A DNA stretch of 64,000 bases from UBA5209 sp034002865 (GCA_034002865.1 JAVEZR010000001.1:1-64000), one strand, 5' to 3'. Numbered from the stretch's first letter, positions 15,287 to 24,589 are shown. Translations and numbers: made by a program. The notes: generated from the sequence alone by a model not told the origin.

Positions 15287-17119
15287 TTACTCTTCTGCCC
15301 TTATTTCTGCTATCTCAATTAATACCCCTCCTCTTCTATTTGGGAACTTCTTAAGAAACTCTGGGTAGTTATTTGGTATAAACTGAACAATAGTTTTTTG
15401 GTCGGAGTAATCTAGAGTCTGTATATATTTAAGGCCATCTGCAAAAGACATACCCTTGAGAGTATTCTCAATCATAGTTTTATCAATCTTAGGTTTTACA
15501 CTAGATTTAGCATTAAGCTTTATCTGTACGGAATCCTTTACAGTGTCATCTACTGTTAGCTCTGTATCAATCTCATCCCCAAGTACTAATTCTAAATCAT
15601 CTTCTGTTTCAAAAAGATTCTGTTCTATGGCTTCCTCTCTTAGTAGTGTAGTTAGGCCCTCATTAAGATTCTTTGTATAGTAGTAAGTAGCAGTTCCTTT
15701 AATTGTAATATCTACATTAACAACAGAGGCCTCCTCCCCTACTTTCTTATCTGTCTTAATACTCTCTTTATCTACTTCACTCTTTATACTGTTTTCTATA
15801 ATATTCCACTTAGTTTCCTTTTCCCTAAGGTCAGACTTAACCTCTTCTATAGCAGTTTCACTTAATCTCTCTACTGCACTATCTAAATCTTGTTGGGAAA
15901 GTACTGTATATTCCTCTTTTGTTCCTCCAGTAAAAGCAGCAGCATTAAGACCGTAGACTTCGCTTCCGTAACCTTGAACAGAGAATGATTTCCCAGATGG
16001 AATGTTATACTCCTCGCCTATATCTGCAGCTATTACGTTCACAGTTTTCATTCCATTACAGGAAATCTGAGCAGCTTCACTAAGTTTGTATGAATATTTC
16101 TGCATTACTATTACATGTCCAACTGCGAGATTAACTGTAGGGTCGCTATCTGCACACTCAGCACCCCCAGGGAAGTATGTTATAGTGACAGCACCCTTAG
16201 CTTTCTCTCCTTTAAATGCTTGCCCTGTTGGAGTTATTGTATCGGAGAGACTCTGTGTTTCCTCCCCTGTTTTAATAGGGATTTTAAGGTTATCAAAATC
16301 TATTTCCTTAATATTAGGATCACCAACGAAGGTTTTTTCAATCTCTACAGGTTTAGCCTCTACAAAAATCTTTACTTTTACAATGGGCACCATCTGGTTA
16401 TATATGGCGAATGTAACTCCAGGGATTACAAGTAGCGCTATTAATGCTATTACTACTATTCTCAAGAACTTTTTATTTTTAAAATCAAAAGACTTTAGAC
16501 CAGAGGTAAATTTCTTGGAAATAGAGTCACCCTTTGGTTTGATAACAGGGGGGACATTTTCTTCTGGCATTGTAGCGAAGTCCCTACCAGCAAGAGAGTC
16601 TTTCTTCTGTGAAGGAAGATCCTGATCTATTGAAATGAACTCATCTTTATTTTTCTCTCCTCTTCTATCTATATACTTCTCATCCTTAGATTTACTTATT
16701 ACACTATTAACCCTATCTTCAAAGGAAGATGTCTTACTTAAAGCTTCCTCTTCTTTTGCTAATTCCTCAATCTTCTTTTTAGATATTTTCTCCCTAGCTT
16801 TACTCTCTATCTCCTCTACTGCATCTTCCCAGTCCTGCTGTGTAGGTGCAGATGGAGTCTCAATTACTTTTATCCCTGCTAATCTACTATTTCTTACTCC
16901 TGTTGGATTTTGAATAATTTGAGCAATTAGAACCTTATCTTCTTTCTGAGCTACCTCTTGTAGAACTTTTAGATTGATTGGGCTAATTAAAAGATCTGTT
17001 TGATCTGTAAATGTGAGTACTATTCTCTCTGCCTTACTACTGTGTATCTCTTTGACTACATCAGTAAGTTCATGAGTAGCATTGACTATTATTTTAAAGA
17101 CGTTTACTTTATCTTCCAT
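15287..17119 (-). CDS. Single-pass membrane protein with baseplate-J-like outer region
   Basis: The 610 residues have a cytosolic N-terminal domain (about 1-110), a charged helical linker (110-215), one membrane segment (about 219-243, ILRIVVIALIALLVIPGVTFA-like), and a long outer region. That region contains a stretch resembling baseplate J/gp47 folds (ADIGEEYNIPSGKSF at about 363-377). Its start lies 3 bp after the stop of the FtsA-like gene, so the two are translationally close and probably work together at the membrane. The baseplate label is a weak fold impression. I would call it a surface or division-associated protein of unknown function. Confidence 0.6.
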   Translation of the reverse strand: MEDKVNVFKIIVNATHELTDVVKEIHSSKAERIVLTFTDQTDLLISPINLKVLQEVAQKEDKVLIAQIIQNPTGVRNSRLAGIKVIETPSAPTQQDWEDAVEEIESKAREKISKKKIEELAKEEEALSKTSSFEDRVNSVISKSKDEKYIDRRGEKNKDEFISIDQDLPSQKKDSLAGRDFATMPEENVPPVIKPKGDSISKKFTSGLKSFDFKNKKFLRIVVIALIALLVIPGVTFAIYNQMVPIVKVKIFVEAKPVEIEKTFVGDPNIKEIDFDNLKIPIKTGEETQSLSDTITPTGQAFKGEKAKGAVTITYFPGGAECADSDPTVNLAVGHVIVMQKYSYKLSEAAQISCNGMKTVNVIAADIGEEYNIPSGKSFSVQGYGSEVYGLNAAAFTGGTKEEYTVLSQQDLDSAVERLSETAIEEVKSDLREKETKWNIIENSIKSEVDKESIKTDKKVGEEASVVNVDITIKGTATYYYTKNLNEGLTTLLREEAIEQNLFETEDDLELVLGDEIDTELTVDDTVKDSVQIKLNAKSSVKPKIDKTMIENTLKGMSFADGLKYIQTLDYSDQKTIVQFIPNNYPEFLKKFPNRRGGVLIEIAEIRAEE

Positions 17120-17122
17120 TAT

Positions 17123-18379
17123 TTATGCTTCCCAATTTATATCATATTTAGTTTTATCTATTTCCATATCGTAGACAAACTTTGCTAGCGAGGCTGGTGT
17201 AATATCATAGATGTTCTGTAAATCACCACTGTTATCTATTACTCCACCTAGTAAATCTGGAGTAAACATATCTATCTTTGGTACAACAGTAAAAGGTAGA
17301 TACTTCTTCCATGGGAATTCAAGCATAACCTCTTTTATGTCAGGAAGTAGTGCCCCTCCACCACATAGGTATATTTGAGGGGGTAGTACATCTATATCTT
17401 CACAGCTCTCAAGTGCAACCTTTAGGGTTCTCATCCAAAGATTGGCTGTAGAGTACATTATCTTTTGTACTTGCCTAGATACTTCTTTAGGTAGCTCTTT
17501 ATTAGAATATTTAACCTTTCTTTGCTCTGCATGTCTAAAGTCTGTATCTGTTAATTTTGCTAACTCTTTGGTGAATGCTCTACCACCGAATGCAAACATC
17601 TGAGTCTCTGCAATATTTCCATTCTTTACCACAGCTACATCTGTAGTACCACCACCAACATCTATAAATATGGAGGAGAAGTTTGAGTTTCCACCTCCTG
17701 AGTGTGCTCTTGCTACTGCAAATGGTTGAGATACTATCCCTAGTACTTCAAAATTCAATGTACTAGCTACTTTCTTTAATGCCTCTATATATGTCTTGGG
17801 GGCAAAAGAGGCATAGAAGTTTAATCGAACATCTCTACCAGTGTATCCAACAAGAGTATTTACTGGCATACCCCCTATTTCTAGTCCTGTAGGAGTTATA
17901 TGTAATATCTGTATATCATCACTTTTTAATCCGGTCCTTTGACTTAAATCTCCTTTACCATCTACAACGATTTGAGACTTAATTTGGGCTATTATCTTGT
18001 CCTGTTCTTTCTTTGTAACTTCTTTATCGAAGGTTTCTTCCCTTTGGTAATTTACAACTATCGATACCCCCTGTATATACTCTCCTGCAATACCCATTAT
18101 TACCTTCTTAGGATACTCTTCTGGTTTAAGATTGTTAAGTAGTTCACCTATTGAGAGTTTACAGTTCTCAAGTACAGTGTCTAAGTTTGTGATTATTCCG
18201 CTTCTCATTGCATGCTGTTGCTGTTGTATCCTTGAGACTTTGTTAACGGATACACCGTTTGGAGACATTGTGAAAAGGAGACTTTTTACGCTCTCTGTAC
18301 CAATATCTAGTGCAACAAGAGAGTGTTTACCCTCTAGAAGATTTTCTTTTTTAGATGTTTTGAATGGCAGTTTTATCAT
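17123..18379 (-). CDS. FtsA/PilM-like actin-family ATPase
   Basis: The actin-like fold is clear: phosphate-1 loop ALDIGTESVKSLLF (about 24-37), an SHS2-like insertion (about 85-210), phosphate-2 FIDVGGGTTDVAVV (about 239-252), and an adenosine motif LCGGGALLPDI. FtsA anchors FtsZ at the division site, and PilM does a related job in type IV pili. The SHS2 insertion favours the FtsA side. The C-terminal amphipathic membrane helix is not obvious. FtsZ and the PilN/PilO pair are not adjacent (PilN/O are 7 kb away), so the choice between the two stays open. A TGA-TATAAT lies 9 nt before the ATG. Confidence 0.82.
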   Translation of the reverse strand: MIKLPFKTSKKENLLEGKHSLVALDIGTESVKSLLFTMSPNGVSVNKVSRIQQQQHAMRSGIITNLDTVLENCKLSIGELLNNLKPEEYPKKVIMGIAGEYIQGVSIVVNYQREETFDKEVTKKEQDKIIAQIKSQIVVDGKGDLSQRTGLKSDDIQILHITPTGLEIGGMPVNTLVGYTGRDVRLNFYASFAPKTYIEALKKVASTLNFEVLGIVSQPFAVARAHSGGGNSNFSSIFIDVGGGTTDVAVVKNGNIAETQMFAFGGRAFTKELAKLTDTDFRHAEQRKVKYSNKELPKEVSRQVQKIMYSTANLWMRTLKVALESCEDIDVLPPQIYLCGGGALLPDIKEVMLEFPWKKYLPFTVVPKIDMFTPDLLGGVIDNSGDLQNIYDITPASLAKFVYDMEIDKTKYDINWEA

Positions 18380-18388
18380 CTTAAAGCA

Positions 18389-18397
18389 ATTATATCA
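18389..18397 (-). promoter_or_regulatory. Extended -10 promoter of the FtsA-like gene
   Basis: TGA-TATAAT on the minus strand lies 9 nt upstream of the ATG at 18379. This would leave a leader of one or two bases at most. Confidence 0.5.
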
Positions 18398-18427
18398 TTA
18401 AGAAAGCATTAAGAGTAATAACTGGGG

Positions 18428-20125
18428 TTATATAACTACAACCTGTATTATTGGCTCTCTTTCAGTCTTTTTGTATATATACTTACTTAAAGATTTCTCT
18501 ACATTACCTTTAAACTCTTTTATTTCGTATTTCTTTCTCCTTTGGGAATCCTTTATCCAATCTCTATGGATATCATAGATCATTGTTTGAATCTCTTTGA
18601 GTAAATCTTGAGAGGCTTTCATGTATATAAAGCCTCGAGAGACATATTGAGGTCTTCCAATTAGCATCTTATTTTTAGTACTAAGATTTAGTACTACTGT
18701 AAACATCCCGTACTCAGAGAGTTGCTTTCTATCCTTTAATACAATCTCTCCAGTATCACCTACTCCTAACCCATCTATTAAGATAGGTTTAGACTCTACG
18801 GGCTTACCCTTTCTCCAATTTCTTCCGTTGTATATCCACACTACTCCATCATCTGTTAGTAAAACATCTTCATCTTTCATACCCCACTCTAAGAAGTTCT
18901 TTTTATTGAAATATCTAAATGTTAATGGTCCATGTATTGGCATCACTGTTTTAGGTTGAATGAGGTTGTACATAATTTTCATATCTTCCTGATTACCATG
19001 TCCTGTGGAGTGTATCTTTGTCTCTATACTATCTTTTATTAAATCAGCACCAAGGCCTATTAGTCTGTCAGTCATTCTCTCAATACTAGTAATATTGCCT
19101 GGGATCTCTGAAGAGGACATTAGTATTAAGTCTCCCTTTTTTACTTTTATATATTTATGTTCATTAAGGGACATCCTATTTAAGGCTGCGAATCTCTCTC
19201 CTTGGCTACCTGTTGAGAGAACTAGTAGCTGATTATCCTTGTACTTAGGCATGTCTCTTTCCTTAATTATCAATCCTTCAGGTATATTTATATATTTCTG
19301 TTCATGAGCTATTGATATTGATTGTTCTAAACTTCTACCAGATATCACTATCTTTCTGTTTGTTCTCTTTGCAATCTCAAACAGTGAGTGAAGCCTTGTA
19401 AGAAGAGATGAGAATGCTGCTACTATTACCCTACCCTCTACACCTGAGATAACTCGCTCTAGATTTTTAAAGACTTCTGTCTCTGAGGGAGCTTTGCCTG
19501 GTGTACTTGCATTAGTACTCTCCATTAAAGCTAAATCTATTCTACCTCTTAATGATTTTAGTTTTTCATAGTCAGCCTCTAGTTCACTTGTTGGTTGTGT
19601 ATCTATTTTATAGTCTCCTGAGAAGAATACATTGCCCTTTGGGGTATTAACAAAGATAGAGAATGCATCAGGGATACTGTGATTGATACCAATAAAGGTG
19701 GCCTTAAAATTCCTACCTATATTTACTGTAGTATGCCTTGTTACACCGAATATCTTTGTTTTCTCCTTTAGGTTATGTTCATCTAACTTAGCCTCTATTA
19801 AAGCTTTTGCAAATGCACCTGCATATACTGGAGGGAAATCTAACTCTGGTAGTAACCATCTTAGAGCACCTGTATGATCCAGATGTCCATGTGTTATTAG
19901 TATTGCCTTTACCTTATGTTTATTCTTTCTTAAATATTTAGAGTTTGGTATAAGGTAATCTATTCCAAACATCTCTTGTCCTGGGAATGAGTACCCAGCA
20001 TCTACTATTACGATCTCATCTCCTATTTCTAAGAAATTACAGTTCCTACCTACTTCGCCAGTCCCTGAGAGTGTACATAGTTTAAGCTCTTCATTTCTGA
20101 AGTTATTGTTTTTTGTTTTATCCAT
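18428..20125 (-). CDS. rnj: Ribonuclease J
   Basis: RNase J is a metallo-beta-lactamase-fold ribonuclease with endo- and 5'-exonuclease activity, important in mRNA decay and rRNA maturation. The zinc motif ITHGHLDHTG (H79, H81, D83, H84) is present. So are the beta-CASP motifs (GDYKID at about 170, MPIHGP late) and the C-terminal domain ending IIQVVVI. The 565 residues match the family. The start ATG sits 7 nt after TGG-TATAAT (20133-20141), with no room for a ribosome-binding site, so the mRNA may be leaderless. Confidence 0.96.
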   Translation of the reverse strand: MDKTKNNNFRNEELKLCTLSGTGEVGRNCNFLEIGDEIVIVDAGYSFPGQEMFGIDYLIPNSKYLRKNKHKVKAILITHGHLDHTGALRWLLPELDFPPVYAGAFAKALIEAKLDEHNLKEKTKIFGVTRHTTVNIGRNFKATFIGINHSIPDAFSIFVNTPKGNVFFSGDYKIDTQPTSELEADYEKLKSLRGRIDLALMESTNASTPGKAPSETEVFKNLERVISGVEGRVIVAAFSSLLTRLHSLFEIAKRTNRKIVISGRSLEQSISIAHEQKYINIPEGLIIKERDMPKYKDNQLLVLSTGSQGERFAALNRMSLNEHKYIKVKKGDLILMSSSEIPGNITSIERMTDRLIGLGADLIKDSIETKIHSTGHGNQEDMKIMYNLIQPKTVMPIHGPLTFRYFNKKNFLEWGMKDEDVLLTDDGVVWIYNGRNWRKGKPVESKPILIDGLGVGDTGEIVLKDRKQLSEYGMFTVVLNLSTKNKMLIGRPQYVSRGFIYMKASQDLLKEIQTMIYDIHRDWIKDSQRRKKYEIKEFKGNVEKSLSKYIYKKTEREPIIQVVVI

Positions 20126-20132
20126 GGCAAAG

Positions 20133-20141
20133 ATTATACCA
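20133..20141 (-). promoter_or_regulatory. Extended -10 promoter of rnj
   Basis: TGG-TATAAT on the minus strand, with the hexamer 7 nt from the ATG at 20125. Confidence 0.6.
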
Positions 20142-20189
20142 TATCCTTTAATTTCCCCTGGGTAGGTAAGTCTAAGAAGTACTTTTGTG

Positions 20190-20198
20190 TGGTATAAT
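20190..20198 (+). promoter_or_regulatory. Extended -10 promoter of valS
   Basis: TGG-TATAAT on the plus strand, 36 nt before the valS ATG, leaves a conventional short leader. It is divergent from the rnj promoter, 49 bp away. Confidence 0.55.
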
Positions 20199-20234
20199 AA
20201 AAGGTCTTAATACAAAGAAAAATGAACGGAAGAT

Positions 20235-22511
20235 ATGAAAAAAGAAATACCTAAAGCATTTGAATCTACCATTAAAGAGAAAGAGATTTCTAAAATATGG
20301 GATGAATCAGGAGTGGCTAATCCAGAAAAGATGGAGGAGAAATTAGAAGAGCTTGGGGTAGATATTAAAGAGCCGTTTACCATTGCACTACCACCGCCTA
20401 ACGCTAATGCAAATTTACATATTGGACATATGTGTGGGTACTCTTTCCAAGATGCAATGGGTAGATTTAATAGAATGACAGGTCATCCTACTCTTCTACT
20501 CCCTGGTAAAGATCATGCGGGAATACAGACAGAGACCTCCTTTACGAAGGTTTTAAAAGAGAAAGGTATAGAGAAGTGGAGTATGACAAGAGGGCAGTTC
20601 TATGATCAGTGCTATGAATTTTCAATGGAGAATGCGCAGAGTGCTAGAGAGCAAGAGAAGAGAATTGGTCTCTCTGCAGATTACTCTAGAGAGCTATTTA
20701 CCTTAGACCCTAAACTTACAGAGATTGTGTATGAGACCTTCTATAAGATGTATGAGGAAGGATTAATATATAGGGATAAGAGGATAATTAATCAGTGTCC
20801 TTACTGTAAAACAGCCTTAGCAGATGTAGATACAGAGCATGAACTTCAAAGAGGTATATTTGCATATATTGTATATCCATTTGTAGAGAAGGAGGATAAA
20901 CAGAGAGCTAAAGAGCTATTCGGTGTAGAGGGTTTAACTGTTGCGACTACACGTCCAGAAACTATGCTTGGAGATAGTGCAGTGGCTGTTAATCCAAAAG
21001 ATGATAGATATAAAGAGTTCATAGGTAAGAAAATACTCCTCCCTATTGCTAATAGAGAGATTCCAGTAATAGAAGACGAAAGTATAGAGATAGAGGTTGG
21101 TACAGGTGCACTTAAAGTTACTCCAGCACACTCACCTGTTGATTTTGAGATTGGTAGTAAGCATGATCTTGAAATCATCAACGTTATCAACGAAGAGGGT
21201 AAAATGACAGGAGATATTCCTGAGAGGTTTATCGGTATGGATACAATTAATTGTTCTAAAGCTTTCGTAAAAGAGTTAGATGAGCTAGGGCTATTGGTGA
21301 AGATAGAGAGCATTAAACATGAAGTTGCAGTGTGTGAGAGGTGTAAGACCCCTATACAACCCATTATTTCTAATCAGTGGTATGTAGATGTTAAGCCTTT
21401 AGCAAAGGAAGCACTTAAGGCTTTAGAGGGTGGCTTAACAGTAGTTATTCCCTCTGGGCAACAGAAGGCATTGGGATATTTCTTTAAGAATATTCAACCT
21501 TGGTGTATTTCCAGGCAGCTTTGGTGGGGTCAAAGAATACCTGTTTGGTACAGTGGTGGTAAAAAACTCCATGACTGGTTAAGGGAGAACAAAGATAGAG
21601 ATATTTCAGAGTATACAAAAGATACAGGTGAGGAAGTTAAGGGTACTGGTGAGATTGCTCTAGGAGAGCAAGCACCTGATGAGTCTGGGGTATGGGAAGC
21701 AGAAACAGATATGTTTGATACTTGGTTTAGCTCTGGTCAGTGGCCATTCTCTACATTGGGAGGTGTAAATGGAGAGGATTTTAAAAAGTACTATCCTACA
21801 CAAGTAATGGAAACTGCAAGAGATATACTTTTTTGGTGGGTAGCAAGAATGATGATGATGAGTATATATGTAACAGGGAAGGCTCCTTTTAGTACGGTAT
21901 TCTTACACGGTTTAATTCTCGCTGCAGATGGTAGTAAGATGTCTAAATCTAAGGGGAATGGTGTAGAGCCAAGTGAAATTATCGATAGATATGGTGCAGA
22001 CTCATTAAGACTTTGGTACTTTAGTGATGCACTACCAGGATCAAATGCTCCTGTTAGAGAGGAGAAGATTAAAGGCAACAGGAATTTTGTTAACAAGATA
22101 TGGAATGCAAGTAGATTTATCCTTATGAATATTGATGATACAGAGCTAGAAGCTATTGCTAAGCATGAGATAGATAGTACATTGGAGAGAGTTATTAAAA
22201 CAGGGGATCATATTAAAAGGGTTGAGAGATATTTAGAGAAGTTTCAATTTAACTTAGGAGCTGAAGCTATTAGAGAGTTCTTCTGGCATCAGCTATGTGA
22301 TATTTGGATAGAGGAGATAAAGAGAGAGATAAGTGGTAAAGAGATTGGTTCTAAGGAAAGAGTAGAGAAATTAGGAGAGCTTCTTTGGATACTGAAAATG
22401 AATTTAAAGATAATGCATCCATTCATACCATTTATTACAGAGTCTGTATGGCAAGAGTTAGTAACTCTGGGCTTAGCAGAAGGTATATTAATGGAACAGC
22501 AAATATCTTAA
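20235..22511 (+). CDS. valS: Valyl-tRNA synthetase, C-terminally shortened
   Basis: This class I synthetase charges tRNA-Val. The HIGH motif is at 62-65 (NLHIGHMCGY). A Cys-rich knuckle (CPYCKTAL) lies in the insert, and the editing CP1 domain includes VATTRPETMLGDSAVAV, as ValRS/IleRS/LeuRS require. KMSKSKGN comes after LHGLILAADGS. The protein stops at 758 residues, soon after the anticodon-binding helices (FIPFITESVWQEL). The C-terminal coiled-coil tRNA-binding arm of bacterial ValRS (usual length 880-950) is missing. No frameshift is visible at the end, so the short form looks genuine. Confidence 0.96.
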   Translation: MKKEIPKAFESTIKEKEISKIWDESGVANPEKMEEKLEELGVDIKEPFTIALPPPNANANLHIGHMCGYSFQDAMGRFNRMTGHPTLLLPGKDHAGIQTETSFTKVLKEKGIEKWSMTRGQFYDQCYEFSMENAQSAREQEKRIGLSADYSRELFTLDPKLTEIVYETFYKMYEEGLIYRDKRIINQCPYCKTALADVDTEHELQRGIFAYIVYPFVEKEDKQRAKELFGVEGLTVATTRPETMLGDSAVAVNPKDDRYKEFIGKKILLPIANREIPVIEDESIEIEVGTGALKVTPAHSPVDFEIGSKHDLEIINVINEEGKMTGDIPERFIGMDTINCSKAFVKELDELGLLVKIESIKHEVAVCERCKTPIQPIISNQWYVDVKPLAKEALKALEGGLTVVIPSGQQKALGYFFKNIQPWCISRQLWWGQRIPVWYSGGKKLHDWLRENKDRDISEYTKDTGEEVKGTGEIALGEQAPDESGVWEAETDMFDTWFSSGQWPFSTLGGVNGEDFKKYYPTQVMETARDILFWWVARMMMMSIYVTGKAPFSTVFLHGLILAADGSKMSKSKGNGVEPSEIIDRYGADSLRLWYFSDALPGSNAPVREEKIKGNRNFVNKIWNASRFILMNIDDTELEAIAKHEIDSTLERVIKTGDHIKRVERYLEKFQFNLGAEAIREFFWHQLCDIWIEEIKREISGKEIGSKERVEKLGELLWILKMNLKIMHPFIPFITESVWQELVTLGLAEGILMEQQIS

Positions 22512-22520
22512 GGAGAAAGG

Positions 22521-22598
22521 ATGGAGAAAGTTCGCGACATAAGTCGAATATATGAACCCTCTCCATCAGGCAATGTAAGTACTTATACCATTGCCTAG
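22521..22598 (+). CDS. Possible 25-residue peptide after valS
   Basis: ATG 22521 follows AGGAG at 5-nt spacing, a good Shine-Dalgarno for this genome, 9 nt after the valS stop. The frame encodes MEKVRDISRIYEPSPSG and 8 more residues, then TAG. It lies wholly within the two hairpins of the spacer. No family is recognised, and it may simply be sequence shaped by RNA structure. Confidence 0.2.
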   Translation: MEKVRDISRIYEPSPSGNVSTYTIA

Positions 22599-22615
22599 AG
22601 ACGATCACCTCCTTC

Positions 22616-22720
22616 CTACTTCCGCTTTATTCTACTTTTATCGTATTTTTGTTTTTTCTTCTCTTCCTCCTTAGAGGTTAGAGACGTCAACTTAACACTT
22701 ACGGAATAGGTCCTGTCCAT
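22616..22720 (-). CDS. Possible 34-residue basic peptide with consensus Shine-Dalgarno
   Basis: On the minus strand AAAGGAGGTCACC stands directly before ATG (22718-22720). The encoded peptide begins MDRTYSVSVKLTSLTS and ends in a Lys/Glu/Arg-rich tail, then TAG at 22616. It lies downstream of metG on the same strand. Such a complete Shine-Dalgarno is rare in this window, which makes translation credible. A second motif, AAGGAGGTGATC, follows the stop. The function is unknown. Confidence 0.4.
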   Translation of the reverse strand: MDRTYSVSVKLTSLTSKEEEKKKQKYDKSRIKRK

Positions 22721-22838
22721 GGTGACCTCCTTTATGTATTTTTATCAAAAAGAAGAGCTTTTGAAAACTGAATATTTAAGACAAAGATATCTAGGCGGGC
22801 TTATAGTTTGAGGTTATAAGCATCTGTCTTTTCAGATA

Positions 22839-24578
22839 TTACTCTGTAAGAATCTTCTCGAAGAGAATTTCAGGGGTATTTAGTTTATGACCTACATCTA
22901 TAGTAGTAAAATTCCATGTATTAGGATATTCATTTACTACACCTTCTTTTTCAAGCTGAATATTAGCATCATACTCTTTACTGATGTTTAAAATCTTGTT
23001 TAGTTTTTCTTTACTTAAAGGGGTAAATGGTCCCATTAAGATCCTAAGAGCATTTACTAACTGAATGGAGTTATATATTGTATTTTCGCAATCGGAGATA
23101 TTCTCTTTATATGATATCCATGGAGCTTTATCATTAAAATATTTATTTGCAAAGCTACTGAAGCGAAGAAGCTCTTCACTTGCTTTTACAAATTCGCACT
23201 GCTCTATATGCTTACCTATATTCTCAAAAGCATTCTCTATACTCCCCTTTACCTCTCTCTCTAATTCACCATTAGGTACACTGTTATCAAATTTAGTGTT
23301 AGTAAAGGTTAGGGTCCTGTTAATAAAGTTACCGATGTTTGCTACTAATTCATTGTTATTACAATCTATTAAATCTTTCCATTCAAACTCCCTATCATGA
23401 TTCTCAGGAGCATATCTTACGAAGAAGAATCTAATTAGATCACTGCTATATTCTTCAAGTAATTCATCTGCACTAGACCCAATACCATCTCCTTTAGACA
23501 TCTTCTTACCCTTTGAAAGTAGCATCTTGTTTGAAGGTACATCGTATGGGAGATTAAGTTTCTCTCTTTTACTTTCTCCTGGTAATCTATATTTCTCCCA
23601 CAGAGTATCATTTGTATATTTCTCACTGTAAGCAAGAAGCTCTGCAGGCCATATTATTGTATGAAAGGGAGTATTACCACCAGCTATAAAGTAGTAATGT
23701 CTACAGTTAGGATCTTTCCAGAACTCTTCCCATTCACTTGGTTTACCTATTTTCTCTGCCCACTCTATAGCTGCGGAGAGATATCCAACTACGGCCTCTA
23801 TCCATACATATATAACCTTCTCTTCCCAGCCATCTACAGGTACAGGGATTCCAAATTTCATATCCCTGGTTACCTCTCTTGGTATTAATCCCTCCTTTAT
23901 CCAACCTTTGGAGAACTCTCTTACCCATTTTCTCCAATGAGAGCTATTAGCATCTATCCATTTTGCAATCTTAGGTTCTAATTTCTTTAAATCTAAGTAA
24001 AAGTGTTCAGTTTCTCTTAGTATGGGTACTGTATCTGAAAGAGTACTGTATGGCTCTAATAGATCTTCAGGCTTAAGAAATTCTCCACACTCAGGGCATT
24101 CATCCCCTCTTGCATTAGAAGCACTACAAACAGGGCATATACCTCTTACATACCTATCGGGCAGAAACTTCTCGACTTTCTCATCATAGTACTGCTTAGA
24201 TTTCTGAGTATATAGATATCCAAGATCTTTTAATACAAGAAATATATTTTGAACTACCTCTTTGTGATTTTGGGTAGTAGTAGTTGTGTAGTTTTCATAT
24301 ATTAAGGAGAGCTTCTTAAATGTTTCTAATATCTCTTTATGAGATTCTTTTACTAACTCTTCAGGCTCAATACCAAGCTCTTGGGCTTTAAACAGTATTG
24401 GGGTCCCATGACTATCACTACCAGATACCATTAGTACTTTGTTTCCTTTTAATCTGTGATATCTTGCAAATACATCACATGCAATATTTTGTCCTGCTAA
24501 GTGTCCAAGGTGAATTTTGCCACTTGCATATGGCCATGAGACACCTATAAAGATTTTTTCTGATTGAGTGTTGTTCAT
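22839..24578 (-). CDS. metG: Methionyl-tRNA synthetase
   Basis: This class I synthetase charges tRNA-Met, including initiator tRNA. The signature HLGH is at 23-26, with SWPYASGKIHLGHLAG around it. The zinc knuckle has CxxC pairs C148/C151 and C161/C164. The KMSKS loop reads KMSKG (359-363), a variant at the last residue. The 579 residues end after the anticodon-binding helices, without the C-terminal EMAP-like tRNA-binding domain, as in many small genomes. A TGA-TATAAT lies 11 nt before the ATG. Confidence 0.96.
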   Translation of the reverse strand: MNNTQSEKIFIGVSWPYASGKIHLGHLAGQNIACDVFARYHRLKGNKVLMVSGSDSHGTPILFKAQELGIEPEELVKESHKEILETFKKLSLIYENYTTTTTQNHKEVVQNIFLVLKDLGYLYTQKSKQYYDEKVEKFLPDRYVRGICPVCSASNARGDECPECGEFLKPEDLLEPYSTLSDTVPILRETEHFYLDLKKLEPKIAKWIDANSSHWRKWVREFSKGWIKEGLIPREVTRDMKFGIPVPVDGWEEKVIYVWIEAVVGYLSAAIEWAEKIGKPSEWEEFWKDPNCRHYYFIAGGNTPFHTIIWPAELLAYSEKYTNDTLWEKYRLPGESKREKLNLPYDVPSNKMLLSKGKKMSKGDGIGSSADELLEEYSSDLIRFFFVRYAPENHDREFEWKDLIDCNNNELVANIGNFINRTLTFTNTKFDNSVPNGELEREVKGSIENAFENIGKHIEQCEFVKASEELLRFSSFANKYFNDKAPWISYKENISDCENTIYNSIQLVNALRILMGPFTPLSKEKLNKILNISKEYDANIQLEKEGVVNEYPNTWNFTTIDVGHKLNTPEILFEKILTE

Positions 24579-24589
24579 AATCTAGCGCT

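Larger units (their letters stand above)
22512..22838. other. Hairpin-rich, SD-rich spacer between convergent valS and metG
   Basis: This 327-bp spacer is unlike its surroundings. It holds a nested hairpin at 22520-22567 (GATGGAGA/TCTCCATC with inner GTTC/GAAC and CGAC/GTCG) and a second one at 22568-22596 (AGGCAATG/CATTGCCT with TAAG/CTTA). Further stems lie at 22799-22821 (GCTTATA/TATAAGC) and 22822-22837 (ATCTG/CAGAT). Three CCTCCTT motifs (22608, 22666 and 22726) read GGAGG on the minus strand. One of them lies in a 12-mer, GATCACCTCCTT, identical to the usual 16S rRNA tail. It may be a structured RNA, a bidirectional terminator region, or a relic. Confidence 0.5.

Noticed and set aside
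22603..22614. GATCACCTCCTT as the 3' end of a 16S rRNA gene
   Set aside because: The sequence before it does not match the conserved 16S helix 45 region. It is better read as a strong Shine-Dalgarno on the minus strand.
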